DNA of 64,000 nucleotides from Anaeramoeba flamelloides (taxonomy: Eukaryota; Metamonada; Anaeramoebidae), in NCBI GenBank assembly GCA_027625915.1, contig JANTQA010000070.1:8065001-8129000 (forward strand), read 5' to 3'. Made by a program: the position numbers and the translations under genes. Below the pieces are notes generated by a model that worked only from the letters and a program-made list of their open reading frames with translations, did not search any database and was not told the origin of the DNA. Of the stretch, positions 20,887-32,916 are shown in pieces. Positions within the stretch are counted from its first letter, which is position 1. Each line of letters opens with the position of its first letter.

Positions 20887-23800
20887 ATGTCAACTATCTC
20901 GTACAAATTTGCAGTTTTGGGGAACAAAATTGAGCACTCACTAGAAAAAGGATTCAACAATATCGCAATTTTTATTGGAAACCATTATATTTTGTGTATC
21001 ATTGTTTCGCTTCTCATTGCTGGTGGCTTGGGTTTTGGTTATCAATATATCGAAACTGAAACAAGATCTGAAAAAATATGGATTCCACAAGACAGTGACG
21101 CAATTAATGATATGGACTATTACACGGACAACTTTGGTGAGGTAATTAAGACCTTATTTGAATTTTCTTTTACAACTTTGCTTTTAATTTTGTTCTAAAT
21201 GAGAATTTTTTTTTTGTAAATGAAATTTTGTGAACCAAAGCTGTTACAGACAAATTTGTGTTGAGGCACCACAATAAAAAGAAAAAAAATTAGAAATTGA
21301 ATGTTATTAAGAGTATAAATTAAAAGTTGTCTCATGAATTACACAAATTTATTTCCCTTTTTTTAGTTTGTCCAACCATAACAGTTTTGATCTCTTATTT
21401 TTTTTTTTTTTTTTTTATTGTTTATCTCCAACCAAAGGAGGCTTTTGTCATTAATTTTTCAATTCTAGCCGTTTTACTAGTTTTAAAACAACACGGACAA
21501 TCTTGGCTCTTATTTTTTTGTTGTGTTCTTCTGGATCGATCTGTTAATTTTTTTTCTTTTTGTTTTTCGAATTCTTTTGCCAGCCTACAAACAAATACAC
21601 AAGCTTTTTTAGTCAATCAAAAAAACCAAACAATTTTTGTTTAATTTCAATCGCATTTCCAATCCAATTCTTGAGTTTTTCTGATGATTTGTAAGGTACT
21701 AATAAAAATTTTGTTAAATGAACAATTTTTTTCTTTTTTTCTTGAATATTTGTTCTTTTCTATGAAATAATACTGAAAACGAAGAACATCTCTTTTCGTT
21801 TCACAAAATATTGGTTGGTAGTCCAGCACTAAAATGGTGAATTTTACAACACACTCATCACAACTCCAAAAACAAATAACCGATAAAAAAAATTATTTTT
21901 TGTTAAATATCGAATTTTGAATTTTCCTTCAAGTCATGCAATCATTATAAAAAATATGATCAGGTTCACAAAAAGTAATGCCTTTGTTCCTAATAGGAAA
22001 GGCAAATGAAAAATATATTGCGACAGGTATTTTAAATAATAAAGGACTTTTTCACAACTTTTTTGGAGTTTTCCATTTTAAAAAAGTGGAAACTGTTCCA
22101 GAACTAAAACTTTTCAAAAAAATAGTCAATTTTAAAAAAGTGAGAACTCAACCTTTAAATGTGATCCAGGTGTTGAAGTCTCAGGAAAGAACTTTTTTTA
22201 AAAAAAAGTCCCAACTTTATTCAAACAGAAAACTTTAAAAAAGTTATAATTCTGTAAATCTCAAAGAAAAAAAAGCAAATCCAAAAATTTTTGAAATGTT
22301 GTGTGTGAGGACAAGAAAGTTCATATTGAAAAAAATAATCCAAAATTATCTGCTATTTGTTGTTAAATAAATGGAACAAAATTTTCATTCAACTTTCCAA
22401 ATAAGATGTTTTAAAATCATGTATGATTTCCGATTTTTAATACTTAAAAGATGCTTAAATTATCAATTTACCTTTCAGAATTTGTGTCTTTGATGATTTT
22501 TTTTAATTCTTTGGTAGTCGATTTTTTGCAAAGCTGAATGAAAATTTTGATCTTCTTATTTTACAATTAATATTAATATTCAAGAATGTTTTCTAATATA
22601 CAAAAAATAAAATTTCAAAACTCAAAGTGGGTTTAAAAATCCAAAATTCACCACGAGAAACTACATAAAATTTACTCTTAAAAAGACTAATTTTTTTTTT
22701 TTTTTTTTGAGCATATTACAAGATTAGGTTCCAGATAAGCTCATTTAGAAAAATTTTTTTATATAAGCTTTCTTATTCTTACTCAACCTTTTAAAAATCT
22801 ATATAAACACCAAAATTTTGATAAAGAAAAAAATTTAACGGTAGCATTGGAATGACTGTAAAAGAAAATTTTGTACAATTTATTTTTTAATCAACAGTAG
22901 ATACAGATTATTTTACTTTAGTAAATTAAAAATATAAAACGATCTAATTTTTTTATTTGAAAACATACCCTAATAAAAATTTTAGTGTGACAAAATTATA
23001 TCACAAGTGCCAAGCTATCACATCTAAATCACATTTCTTTACATATGTGATAAAAAATTATCAGGCGTGATACAAATTGATAATAAATTAAAAATGTGCC
23101 AAGTGCCCCGGAGGCATCATACTGTGGTAGGCCATTTTTTATCAAACTTAGCACACTTTCGTTGTGTGTTAGGGCTTTATCCCACCGTGATAAACAATTA
23201 TTTTTATTAGGTTACTCACAAAGAAAACACAAACTCTTTATTTGGAAACTTAAGATCCACTTTTTGACTTTAGGAAAATAACCGCACCCAAAAACGAATT
23301 GAGCTATCTAACACACAATTACGATCAGAGTTCACCCAAGACATGTTTTATTAAAATTAGAATTCTTTTCAGTTTTCCAAGTCTAATTTTAAAAAGAAGT
23401 AAATAAAACCAAATGTTACAATTAAATTGAATTGAAATTATTTTTCAAATTTTTATTTCAAAAATATTTTTGAATAACAAAAAATTATGTTTTAAACTTT
23501 AAAGTTTTTTTGAAAAATTTGTGTTTTTTTTCTCACCCTTATGTACCTACTGGGAAAATATCACCGTTAATGAAAAAAACACAAATTTATCAAAAAAACT
23601 TTGAAAACGAAAATATCATTCTTGATACTTGTATATGATGTTTATGGAATAAAAATTATTTTATTTGAAGAAGAAAGTAATTTAAGGATGTATGTTCCAA
23701 ATGAATTATGAGCATAAGCTATTTTCAAAAAAGAGAGGTTAAATTTATTTTAAAATAATTTTATTAAACACAATTCGAATATACTTATTTAAATATCTAA

Positions 23801-26800
23801 AAGTATTCTTCATCATTTATTAATTCTTAATAATACTCCAATTTATTTGTTAGTATGGTATTATCTTAATAAAAGATATGAAAGTTTCGAATCACAACTT
23901 TATATAATATTTTTTTCAAGTGCGAAAATTAGTTCTATTTTTTTTTTTTTGATAATAAAAATTGTTTTCCAAAGAAGATTTAATATTGACAAAATTTCTA
24001 ATAGACTTAAAAACATATAACTGTATGTTTTTGCTTTAAAAATCTTTTATATCTTTCGCAAATTGTCCCTTTTTTTTTTTTAATAAATTTTGATGTGTAT
24101 AGTTTTCTACAAAAAAAGTGCTAAAAATTTTTTTTCCTTTTTTTGTAAATATTTTCAAGGACATATTTTGAAATAAATAACAATAAGCACCGATTCATTC
24201 AGTATTGACCCCCCTTAATTTGATATTTCCGGTTACTGAATAGAACCACTGGCAAAGATAATTTTAGATAAACTGTAAAACAAATCCCCAAATTTTTTTA
24301 AACTACCTTATATTACAAATGCTATTCTTTTATCTTAATATACGAATAAAAGATCATATTTACATTAACCAATATAAAAGGAATATGTTTTGTAATGTAT
24401 ATTAAGAACTCATCCCCAATGTACATTGTTAATACTTGTTGATTCATAAAAGATAATAACAAGAAAAAAAAATCTGATGAAAGAATTTTCAAAGATTTGT
24501 AAAAGAGGATTTTTTAAAAATATTTGAATTTAAAATTTTCCAGTTAGCATAACCATTTCTTTGCGAATAAGTACTGATGGATTGAAATAGGCAATTTTGG
24601 AAACTTGTTGTAATTAGAATGAGATAAAACTGTTAAATCGTGTTAGCTGAGATGTTTAAAATGTAAAAATTTGAGTTTTTTTTTGATTTCTTAAAGGAAT
24701 GATCTATAATTCGTTTTCTAAAAATTTTGTGTTAACGAAATCGATCTTTAATAATTTCTGAAAACACGTACAAGAAGATAATCAGAATTTTTTTGAAATA
24801 AATTAAGTTATCAAAAAAAAATTGGTTAAAAAAAACAAAAAATTACCCATCAAAACAAATTATTTCCAATGCTACACGAATAGAAACATGATGAATCTAT
24901 TTTTAGAGGTTTTTAGATAAAATTAGATTATTTCGAAGAAATTCTAAAAATAGAGACACCATGCCTTAACTAGTGTATATTCCAAAAAAAAATCAAAAAA
25001 TAAAATTTAAAAAATAAGAATTTAGAAAAATTTTCATATATCAAAAACAAATCAAGAGAATAATAGCAAATAGTCTTGTTTTAATTTAGGGTGGCACATC
25101 TATTTTTTCTTTCACAATTACTATCTTTGTTTATTTTGTCTAAACTTCAAAAAAATAGATAAATGTTTTACCATTAAACCTAACCTAAAAAAAACCCATT
25201 ACAAAAATTAGATAGACATGAGTTATACTGTTTAAATTTAAGGTTCGTTCTTCTCAAACTTAAAAAATAAATTAACTTTTATTAAAAATACTAATTTGGG
25301 AAAAGGTGGAATATTAAGAATTAAGAAAGAAAGAATAAAAGAAAATATTTTTTTGTTCAATAAATTTTTTTTTTTTTCAATTATTTTATTTAAAAGTAGA
25401 ATTAATAATTAGCTTATTTTTTTGACTCTTTAAAAAAAATATTTCTTATTTACTGAGCAATTGTATCTATATTTAACTCAACACTTTATATATTGTATTC
25501 GGTATAATGATTTATCAGATTTTTTTTTTTTTTTTTGACCTAGCTCTACACAATTAATAAAAAATTTGTTGGACGAATAAAAAAATAAAATTAAAACTAA
25601 ATTCCAAAAATTTGGACACAGTTTAAATAGTTGAAAGAATAGAAATACTCCACTTTTCATTCAATTCGGGAATAATTTTGATTTTACAAACTATTTCATT
25701 TTTTGTCTTTTTTGTTCTGTTTTTATTTCCTTTTTTCAAGTTAAGTAATCTGTTTCGTTAGATCTGGAAAATTTTTTTATGATGGTTGATAAAAGGTTAG
25801 TGCTGAGTTTGTTCAATAGAAAAATCACATCCAATTGGTTGACATTATCTCATCATTTAATCGATCAACAATTGTTGATGAAATTTCAACAAATTAACCT
25901 ATATATTTTTTGTACCGCTCTTTTCATTATTTTGGACATACTGAATTTTTTTTTTTTTCGTTTTATATTTTTTTTCTTTTATTTGGATTAAAAATGATTA
26001 CTTATAAAAACATTAATACTTAGTAACTTAAATGATAGTTTTATCTTACCTTTGGAAAAATATAATAAATTGAGTTTTATTTTGCATATTTTTGATTTTG
26101 GCTGTGTCCAAATTTTTGGAATGGGATTTACTTTAAAGAATTTGCTATTAAATTGTGGGTTTTATTTTCCTATGAAATTGAATTTTTTTCCAAATAATTA
26201 TCCTTCAAGATATTAGGCGAATAAAGTAATTTGGCTTTGAAAATTCATATTAATTTTTTTTTATTCTGAAAATGATTTAAAGAATTAATACAATTCTTGT
26301 GAGTAAGGCCAACCAATTTATTAAAAAATCTTTTTGAACTTTTAAGGGTCTAGTCATTTACCGTGAATTTGATCCATACTCAAGAGGTGACCTGAGACTA
26401 AAAAGGGTATTGTGGAATTGCCCTTCTTTTGGTTGACAAAATTCAAATAACAAAAAAAAAATTTCATTGTTTCATCTTTGACAAAAAATTCAACGAATAA
26501 AGAAAAATAAGTTTAAAAGAGTTCTCAATTCCAAAAAATCAAAATTTTAAAAACAAAATTCATATTTTCTTAATTTTATATTTCCAAATGGTTAAATTTC
26601 TTTAATTTTAAAACAAATTGCTTTCTTGAAGCTCGCAATCAATTTAATTCGATTTAATCCAATTTGTGGTTATTTTGTAACCCTCTAAATTTGACCAAGT
26701 AAGGATTATGTAATATTCTTACGATAAAAATAACTCATTTGAGAAAAATGAAAAAAAAAGAAAAAAATAATCTACCAAGATCTCAAAAAGCGCCAAAGAA

Positions 26801-29800
26801 CGACAATTCAAAACTGGCATAGTTATTTTCAAAATTGTATATTCTAAACCATTCTAATTGGAAATTGAGTGTCGCTCATTGGCGCTTTTTTCTAAAAAAT
26901 GTCCTCGTTTTTGGTTGTTGATTTTTGGAGATCGATCGTACATCATAGGTTGGTTGCTTTTTAATTGGTGTTAGGTCCTCATAAAAATTACTAAAAAGTT
27001 TTTTTTTTCATTTCAGAAAAAAAAATTTCACCATAATGACTTGAACCTCAATTGAATTACTTTGAAAATGACAAAATAAATTCTTCAAAATTAGGAATAT
27101 TGTAAATTTTTATCAAAATAGATCTAAATTTCCAAGTTTTAATTTAACACGTTTCAAAATTTTATTTTATTATTGATATGCTTTGTTATTTGTGTTACTT
27201 TCGAGATTTGAATTAAAATAAAACCAATTAAATATTCAACCATAATGGTATTTTTTTAAAAAAATCGACATTTTTCAACTTAAAAATACAAATACGATCA
27301 ACAATTTTTAAAAAGTGTCAGCTCAAGTGTTAATAATCAAAATAATAGTATATATTTTTCAAATTGGAAAAACGGAGAAATTATATTTTCAAAAAATAGG
27401 CACATTATGAGCGAATTGTTTAGATGGCGTTAACTCATTTGCTTTATAAACCTAAACAACACTTTTACAAAAATAAATTATTATCAAGAACTCAAATATT
27501 TCATATTTTTATTATTCTTGTCACAAAAATAAAAGATTTGATTATTTTATTGACAAATAAATATTTTATTTTTTTTAGAAAGTTTTACTGATTCCAAAAA
27601 TTCCAAAATTAAACAATTTTTTAATAAAAATATTAGGAACCAAGAATCCAATCGTTTCTGATTATCACCGATCCAGAAAAGCAAGACATATTAACCCAAA
27701 AATATATTAATGAAATGTTTGATCTTTATCAAGACCTTTTGACTGTTAAAATCACAGACGATGGGACTGAATATACCTATGAAACTTTATGCAAAAGGCC
27801 TTCTGAATACCAGTCATGTATCAAAAGCGGCATATTGGACGTGTGGGATTGGTCAGTCGAACAATTTAACAACCAAACCGCAAATGATAATGATGTTAAA
27901 ACAGCAATAAGAAGTTATTATCAAACGAACATTAGTAAAATCATTGGTGATTATGATGCCACTACCGCTGTTGGCTATGCAGCGACTTTGAGTTTTTTTT
28001 CAAAACCTGACTCTGATTTAGAAGATATAAGTGAAAAATGGGAGCAGGCATTTTTAGATAAATTTGTCGAAAATGACTATGAACAAGATGGCTTAACAAT
28101 TTACGGTGAAGCGGCCAGATCATCAACAGACGAAATAGGAAGGTCAATATCTGAAGATTTAAGTTTAGTCTTTGTTTCAATTGGCTTAATCTCCTTTGTA
28201 ATCATAGTGAGCTTGGGGAAATTTGATAAAAATGGATCCAGAATAAGTTTAGCTGTTTATGGGATCACCACAATTTTAATGGGCATTGGGGCAGGCTTTG
28301 GCCTCGGTGGTTGGTGCCAAATAGTCGATACGCCTACTGTAGGCGTTAGTCCCTTTTTGGTTTTAGGCTTGGGTGCAGATGCAATTTTCATTTTTTCAAA
28401 CTCATATCGAAAAGAAAACGATGAAGACGATGAGATCAAGGAAGTGCTATCCCGCGCGTTGGGCCATTCTGGGACTTCGGTGATTATCTCTTCGTTGACT
28501 AATGTGGTCGCCTTTTGTATTGGGGCAACTTCAAAATTGCCTGGTATTTCCAGTTTTTGTATTTACACCGCCTTTTCAATCCTTATGGTTACAATATTTC
28601 AAATATTCTTCTTTTGCCCATGCTTGGTCATCGATGAAATGAGAAGAAGAGGTAAGAGGTACGATATTTTCTGTTGCTTTAAATTTGAAAAGACAAAAAA
28701 TTCGAAAAAAAAACAAAATTCGAAAAAAAATAAAAATCATAATTCAGATTCAACATCGGATAGTAGCAGCAATAATAATGAGAGTGACAGTGACAGTGAT
28801 AGTGATAGTGATAGTGATGCCACACATACTAGTAAAAAGAACTCTGAGAAAAAAAAGAATAAGAAGATGGAAAAGAACAATAAGAACAATAAGAAGAGAA
28901 AGAAGAAGAAAACTGTGTATCAAAACACTTTAATACAACGACTTTTAAAAGATAAATTTGGGCCATTTATAATGGATGATCGAGTCAGGATCATTATTTT
29001 GGTTGTTACAATTGCTTATTTTGGTGTTGCCATTTGGCTAACCACTGGACTAAAAATTGAATTTAAATATGAAGACCTAATTCCCAAAGATTCCTATCTC
29101 CAAGATAAAATCACAAAAAAATCAACATATTTTGGGGATGTGGGCTCAAACGTCAATTTAATTACAAAGGCAATGGATTATCATAATGTGGAAACCCAGG
29201 ATGAATTAATTGAATTAATTAAAGATTTATCAACATCGGAACTTATGAATCCAGATGCTGGCTACACTTCTTGGCTAGACACCTTTCTCAGTTGGCTATC
29301 GTACCAAGCAGATAAATCCAATTTAGGATTAGACGCAAACGACCGCCCGGTAAACAAAACGATGTTTTATGCCGACTTGCAACTTTTCCTAAATACAAGC
29401 CCAAACCAACAATACCAAGCAGACTTAGTTTACAAAGACGATTCATACGACGAATTAAACAGCGCCCTAATGTCAACAACATATGTGCCCCTGTACAATT
29501 CACAAGATAACATTGATGCAATGGACGCATCAAGAAAGGTAGTCACGGATTCGGATGTCAATGACGAAGACGCATTTGTTTTCACCTTTTCATATTTATT
29601 TACAGAGCAATTTAAAATACTAGGCACAGAATTAATTCAAAATGTCTGCCTTTCCTTAGTAGCCGTTTGTGTTATTGCCACAATTTTGCTTGCACACCCC
29701 GTGACAGGATTACTTGTTTTCCTTACTGTTCTGATCATCGACATTGCCATTCTTGGGTCAATGCGATTTTGGGATCTCAACATCGATTCTGTGACCGTGA

Positions 29801-30339
29801 CATTGATCGTACTTGCCTCCGGCTTAAATGTTGACTTATCTTCCCATTTGGCTCATTACTCAATGATTTCAAAGGGTACCAGAAAGGAGCGCGTGATCTC
29901 TGGATTGGAGAGAATTGGAAAATCAGTTTTACTCGCAATCTTTTCAACATTTATCGGCATCCTCGTTCTCGCATTCTCAGGGTCTGAAATATTCATTGCC
30001 TTTTTCAAAATGTTCTTTTTGACAATTGTTTTGGCAATAATACATTCCTTTTTTTTCTTGCCAGTTTTAATGTCGTTTTTCTTACCTCAGCAACCTTCAC
30101 AAATTTTAAAAAAATTGAAAAAGTCCAAAAAAAAAGATAAGTCAGATGTTGGAATGGATTCTGATGTTGAAATGGATTCTGAAAAAAAATATGATGATAG
30201 CCAGTTTAAATCTTTAACTCATTCTTCCGATGATAACGATTCCTCTAACAAATCTAAATCTAACGAATACACCCATGAATCACTCTCACATTCATCATCA
30301 TCAGCTTCATCGTCGTCTTCATCATCTTCTTCCGATTAG
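20887..30339 (+). CDS. Patched/NPC1/Dispatched-type RND membrane protein, two exons with a giant intron
   Basis: Exon 1 is 20887-21141 and exon 2 is 27637-30339; the GT-AG intron is 6,495 nt with phase 0. The protein has about 985 residues. Residues 34-52 are TM1. The junction reads YYTDNFGE|EPRIQSFLII, exactly where Patched-type proteins have a conserved loop strand, which supports joining the exons. A sterol-sensing-like six-helix block spans about 260-410, with the RND GxxxD motif as GLGADAI (about 329-335). A second block near 750-900 carries GLNVD (814-818) in the context LASGLNVDLSSHLAH. Both aspartates needed for proton-coupled transport in RND proteins are present. The cytosolic linker, about 434-512, is a Lys/Asn/Ser-rich insert with an (SD)n run, and the C-terminus is a Ser-rich acidic tail. 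Likely a sterol or lipid permease of plasma or endosomal membrane; subfamily not assignable. Confidence 0.88.
22352..22572. repeat. Short inverted-repeat element, TTTTCATTCAGCTTT family (copy 1)
   Basis: The left end has GAACAAAATTTTCATTCAAC; the right end has GCTGAATGAAAATTTTGATC. The same inverted ends occur at 31180-31404, 37832-38055 and 52244-52475. About 220 bp, no ORF. Confidence 0.7.
25690..26341. repeat. Dispersed repeat shared with 13.2, 43.6 and 5.1 kb
   Basis: Shared blocks: GTTCAATAGAAAAA, the (A/T)GTTG(A/G)..ATCTCATCATTTAATCG block, GTGTCCAAATTTTTGGAAT and, at the right, AAAATGATTTAAAGAATT. An inverted copy of the GTGTCCAAATTT block sits at about 25605-25625, so the element may be a larger foldback starting near 25480. 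No coding potential. Confidence 0.55.
26346..27047. mobile_element. 702 bp TTAA-type MITE, GGGTCTAGTCATT termini (copy 1)
   Basis: TTAA at 26342-26345 then GGGTCTAGTCATTTACCGTG. The right end is the reverse complement of GGTTCAAGTCATTATGGTGA, with TTAA mutated to TCAA at 27048-27051. It matches 50439-51128 along its whole length. An internal stem pairs AAAAAGCGCCAAAGAACGAC (26785 on) with GTCGCTCATTGGCGCTTTTT (ending 26890). Non-autonomous; inside the giant permease intron. Confidence 0.85.
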
Positions 30340-31688
30340 AATTATTCTTTTTAATTTACACCCTCAAATTAATTACAAATAATTACTTTATTTATAAAAT
30401 TTTATGTGTTTCAAGTTTATTTTATTATTATTTATATTATTTATAATAAAGATATTAAATACTATAAAACGTAAATTATCTATACTATCGGGTTTTTTTT
30501 ATTTTTTTTATTATATTTTTTTACTTGATAAACTAAAAGTTCATTTTATTCTATTTTATTTTTAATAAAATTAATCCATAAATTAGAGAATTAATTCTAT
30601 TTACAATACCAAACAATAAATTACTGTGAATTTTAAATTTTTTTTTTTTTTTTTGACTAATTTTTATTTTTTCAACGAAAAAAATCAAAAATATTAGCTA
30701 TTGATTGAGAAAAATTGGTATTTTGATCTTCATTTTTCAAATGACTTTTTTAAATATGATTAGCACTTTACGAAATCAATTCCAGACTAATTATTGTCTA
30801 TAGCTTGTTTCTTTGATGGTTGAAGGTTACCGCTTCTTGAATAAAAGAAAGACGGCTTTTAATTTGAAACTATTTTTTTACCAATTTTCCTTCTGTTTTG
30901 TAACAGTAATATTTTAAAAAAGATTTTGAAATAATCATACTACTGCTAAATTCAAATTTGTTATATTAAATTTTTAGTTCAATTTCCATTTTTGAAATCT
31001 TTTAACTCAACAAATAAAACAACTCAAGAGAAAGAATCTTTTGAACCTCAACCAATTTTACAAAGTTTCTTCACATTTAACCTTATATAATGAATTAATC
31101 AAAGCTTGTGTAAACATATTTGTAAAATGGAAATTGAATTAAAAATTTTTAGATATTTCTTTGAATTTATCATTACAAAATATGAATTGCAGAATAAAAA
31201 GATCAAAAATTATCATTCAGCTTTAAAAATAATGACATTCCAAGAAATAAAATGAACCTGCTAAAAGGTTCAATTCTATTAGAGAAAATTAATAATTTAA
31301 ACTGATTTATGGTATTAAAAAATAGTCATTTTATCGATGATTTAAATGCTTTTTTTTGGAAAGTTGAATGAAAATTTTGTTCCATTTATTTTGCAACAAA
31401 TAGTATGTACAAAAGATCTAATACACGGTGTAACTTCAATTATAACATATTTTTATTATCTTTGGATCGAAAGGAGCTGGTGCTCCCTTATGAAAAGAAT
31501 ATTTGCAAAAAAATCTCGAATTTAAATTAGCGCATTTTTTTTGATCTCAAGACTGACAAATGTGTTTAAAATTTCCATACAAAGACCAAATTTTGAATTA
31601 CAATTCAACATTCACATGTGTAGAGAGGAAGAAGTTAATTCGAATGATATTATTAAATACATTACATTCATTTTTATCATTTTAATCA
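30340..31688. other. Intergenic stretch with two adjacent inverted-repeat elements
   Basis: About 30945-31175 has inverted ends around TTCAATTTCCATTTT and AAAATGGAAATTGAA (family also at 9.3 and 20.2 kb). 31180-31404 is a copy of the TTTTCATTCAGCTTT family with ends ATTGCAGAATAAAAAGATC and GCAACAAATAGTA. The rest shows nothing. Confidence 0.55.
31180..31404. repeat. Short inverted-repeat element, TTTTCATTCAGCTTT family (copy 2)
   Basis: Left arm AAAAAGATCAAAAATTATCA then TTCAGCTTT; right arm GTTGAATGAAAATTTTGTTC then ATTTTGCAACAAATAGTA. About 225 bp. Confidence 0.7.
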
Positions 31689-32711
31689 ATGAGCAAAAAA
31701 AAAGTTACAGATATCGAAGATTTATTCCCACCACCAAACTGGAGAAAAGTCTTAAAAAAAGTGAAGCAAATGAGAAAGTCAATAGTTTCACCAGTTGATA
31801 CGATGGGTGCATCTTGTCTCTCAGAGAAGAATATTCAAAAAACCGATCGTGAGCTGTGGAAATTCCAAATTTTGGTAGGTGTTATGCTTTCGTCGCTTAC
31901 TAAAGATGAAATGACTGCAAAGGCAATGAGCCAATTAAAAGACGGACTAAAAAAAAGATATGGGGGAAAGGGACTTTGTTCTGCGAACATTTTAAAATGC
32001 CCAAACGATGATTTAGTGGAGATGATAAGTTGTGTTGGGTTTAAAAATAGAAAGGCCGTTAGCCTCAAAAAAATGGCACAGCTTATTCAAGACAACGGGG
32101 ACAAGGTCCCTGAAACCTTGCCCGAGTTACTTAAAATTCATGGTGTTGGCAACAAAATGGCTTTATTAGCTTTGCAAATTTATGGCCATGTGAAGGGAAT
32201 ACCGGTTGACTCTCATGTGTGTGTTATTGCTCAAAGGCTCAATTGGGCAAAACCACAAGACAACACCCCTGACAAGGTAAGGGTGACCTTAGAACAATGG
32301 GTACCAAAAGAAAATTGGGAAGAAATCAACTTTCTTTTGGTCGGATTCGGACAAGTCATTTGCAAAACTGTAAAGCCAGTTTGTGAGAATTGCAAAATCT
32401 CAAAATATTGTGGGTATTTTAATGATGAAAACCATTGGTCAAGAAAAAAAAAAAAAAGAAGGAAAACTAAAAAAGAAAAAGAAAAAGAAAAAGAAAATAA
32501 AAGGAAAAAGAAAAAAGAAAAAGACAGAAAAAAGAAAAAGAAAAAAGAATGGAAAAGAAAAGAACGAAAGAAAAAGAAAAAAGAAAATAGACAGAAAAAG
32601 ACAAAGAAAGAGTTAGAATCCTCTTCAGAAGAAGAAATCAAAAAGAGAAAGAGAAAGCAAAAAAAAAAATCCAAAGATCCACAACAAAAATCAAAGAAAA
32701 AAAGATTTTAA
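31689..32711 (+). CDS. NTHL1: Endonuclease III homologue (NTHL1-like DNA glycosylase/AP lyase)
   Basis: Bifunctional glycosylase that removes oxidised pyrimidines in base-excision repair (nucleus, often also mitochondria). 340 residues, single exon. The helix-hairpin-helix motif is HGVGNKMALLAL with the catalytic Lys at 156. The catalytic Asp is D174 in PVDSHV. The 4Fe-4S loop is C225-x6-C232-x2-C235-x5-C241, the standard spacing. LVGFGQ precedes the cluster as in eukaryotic NTH1. All catalytic and cluster residues are present, so activity is expected. Residues 251-340 form an extreme Lys/Glu/Arg-rich tail ending KKKRF that is not part of the fold; it could aid DNA binding or nuclear import (inference). 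The start at 31689 gives the expected NTH1-like N-terminus (LFPPPNWRKVLKKVKQMR). The 174 bp TTAA element begins only 27 bases after the stop codon. Confidence 0.93.
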   Translation: MSKKKVTDIEDLFPPPNWRKVLKKVKQMRKSIVSPVDTMGASCLSEKNIQKTDRELWKFQILVGVMLSSLTKDEMTAKAMSQLKDGLKKRYGGKGLCSANILKCPNDDLVEMISCVGFKNRKAVSLKKMAQLIQDNGDKVPETLPELLKIHGVGNKMALLALQIYGHVKGIPVDSHVCVIAQRLNWAKPQDNTPDKVRVTLEQWVPKENWEEINFLLVGFGQVICKTVKPVCENCKISKYCGYFNDENHWSRKKKKRRKTKKEKEKEKENKRKKKKEKDRKKKKKKEWKRKERKKKKKENRQKKTKKELESSSEEEIKKRKRKQKKKSKDPQQKSKKKRF

Positions 32712-32738
32712 TGAAATTTGCCTTTTTTTTTTGCTTAA

Positions 32739-32912
32739 GGGACTAGTCTCTATTATTTTTTTTATGAACAATTTCTAAATAAAGGATTCCTTATCTAGAA
32801 ATATGTTTAATATTGAAAATAAACAGGGGTTTTCAAATCTAAGTAATTGGCAAAAAATATACTCAATCAATCCTTAAATTTAGGTAAAAAAAAATTAATA
32901 GAGATTAGTCCC
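32739..32912. mobile_element. 174 bp TTAA-flanked MITE with GGGACTAG ends, intact
   Basis: TTAA (32735-32738), then GGGACTAGTCTCTATTA and T-run; the right end is the reverse complement of GGGACTAATCTCTATTA, then TTAA (32913-32916). The terminal inverted repeats of about 25 bp have one clear mismatch. Internal sequence matches both ends of the 2 kb element at 4364-6415. Sits just downstream of the NTHL1-like gene and may overlap its 3' untranslated region. Confidence 0.9.
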
Positions 32913-32916
32913 TTAA

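Larger units (their letters stand above)
21142..27636 (+). other. Giant intron of the RND permease gene, filled with repeats
   Basis: Bounded by GAG|GTAATT and TATTAG|GAACCA. Holds an inverted-repeat element at 22352-22572, a GC-richer patch at 23040-23340, a dispersed repeat at about 25690-26340 and a 702 bp TTAA element at 26346-27047. No exon-like sequence of the permease was found between. Short ORFs inside are not conserved. Confidence 0.75.
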
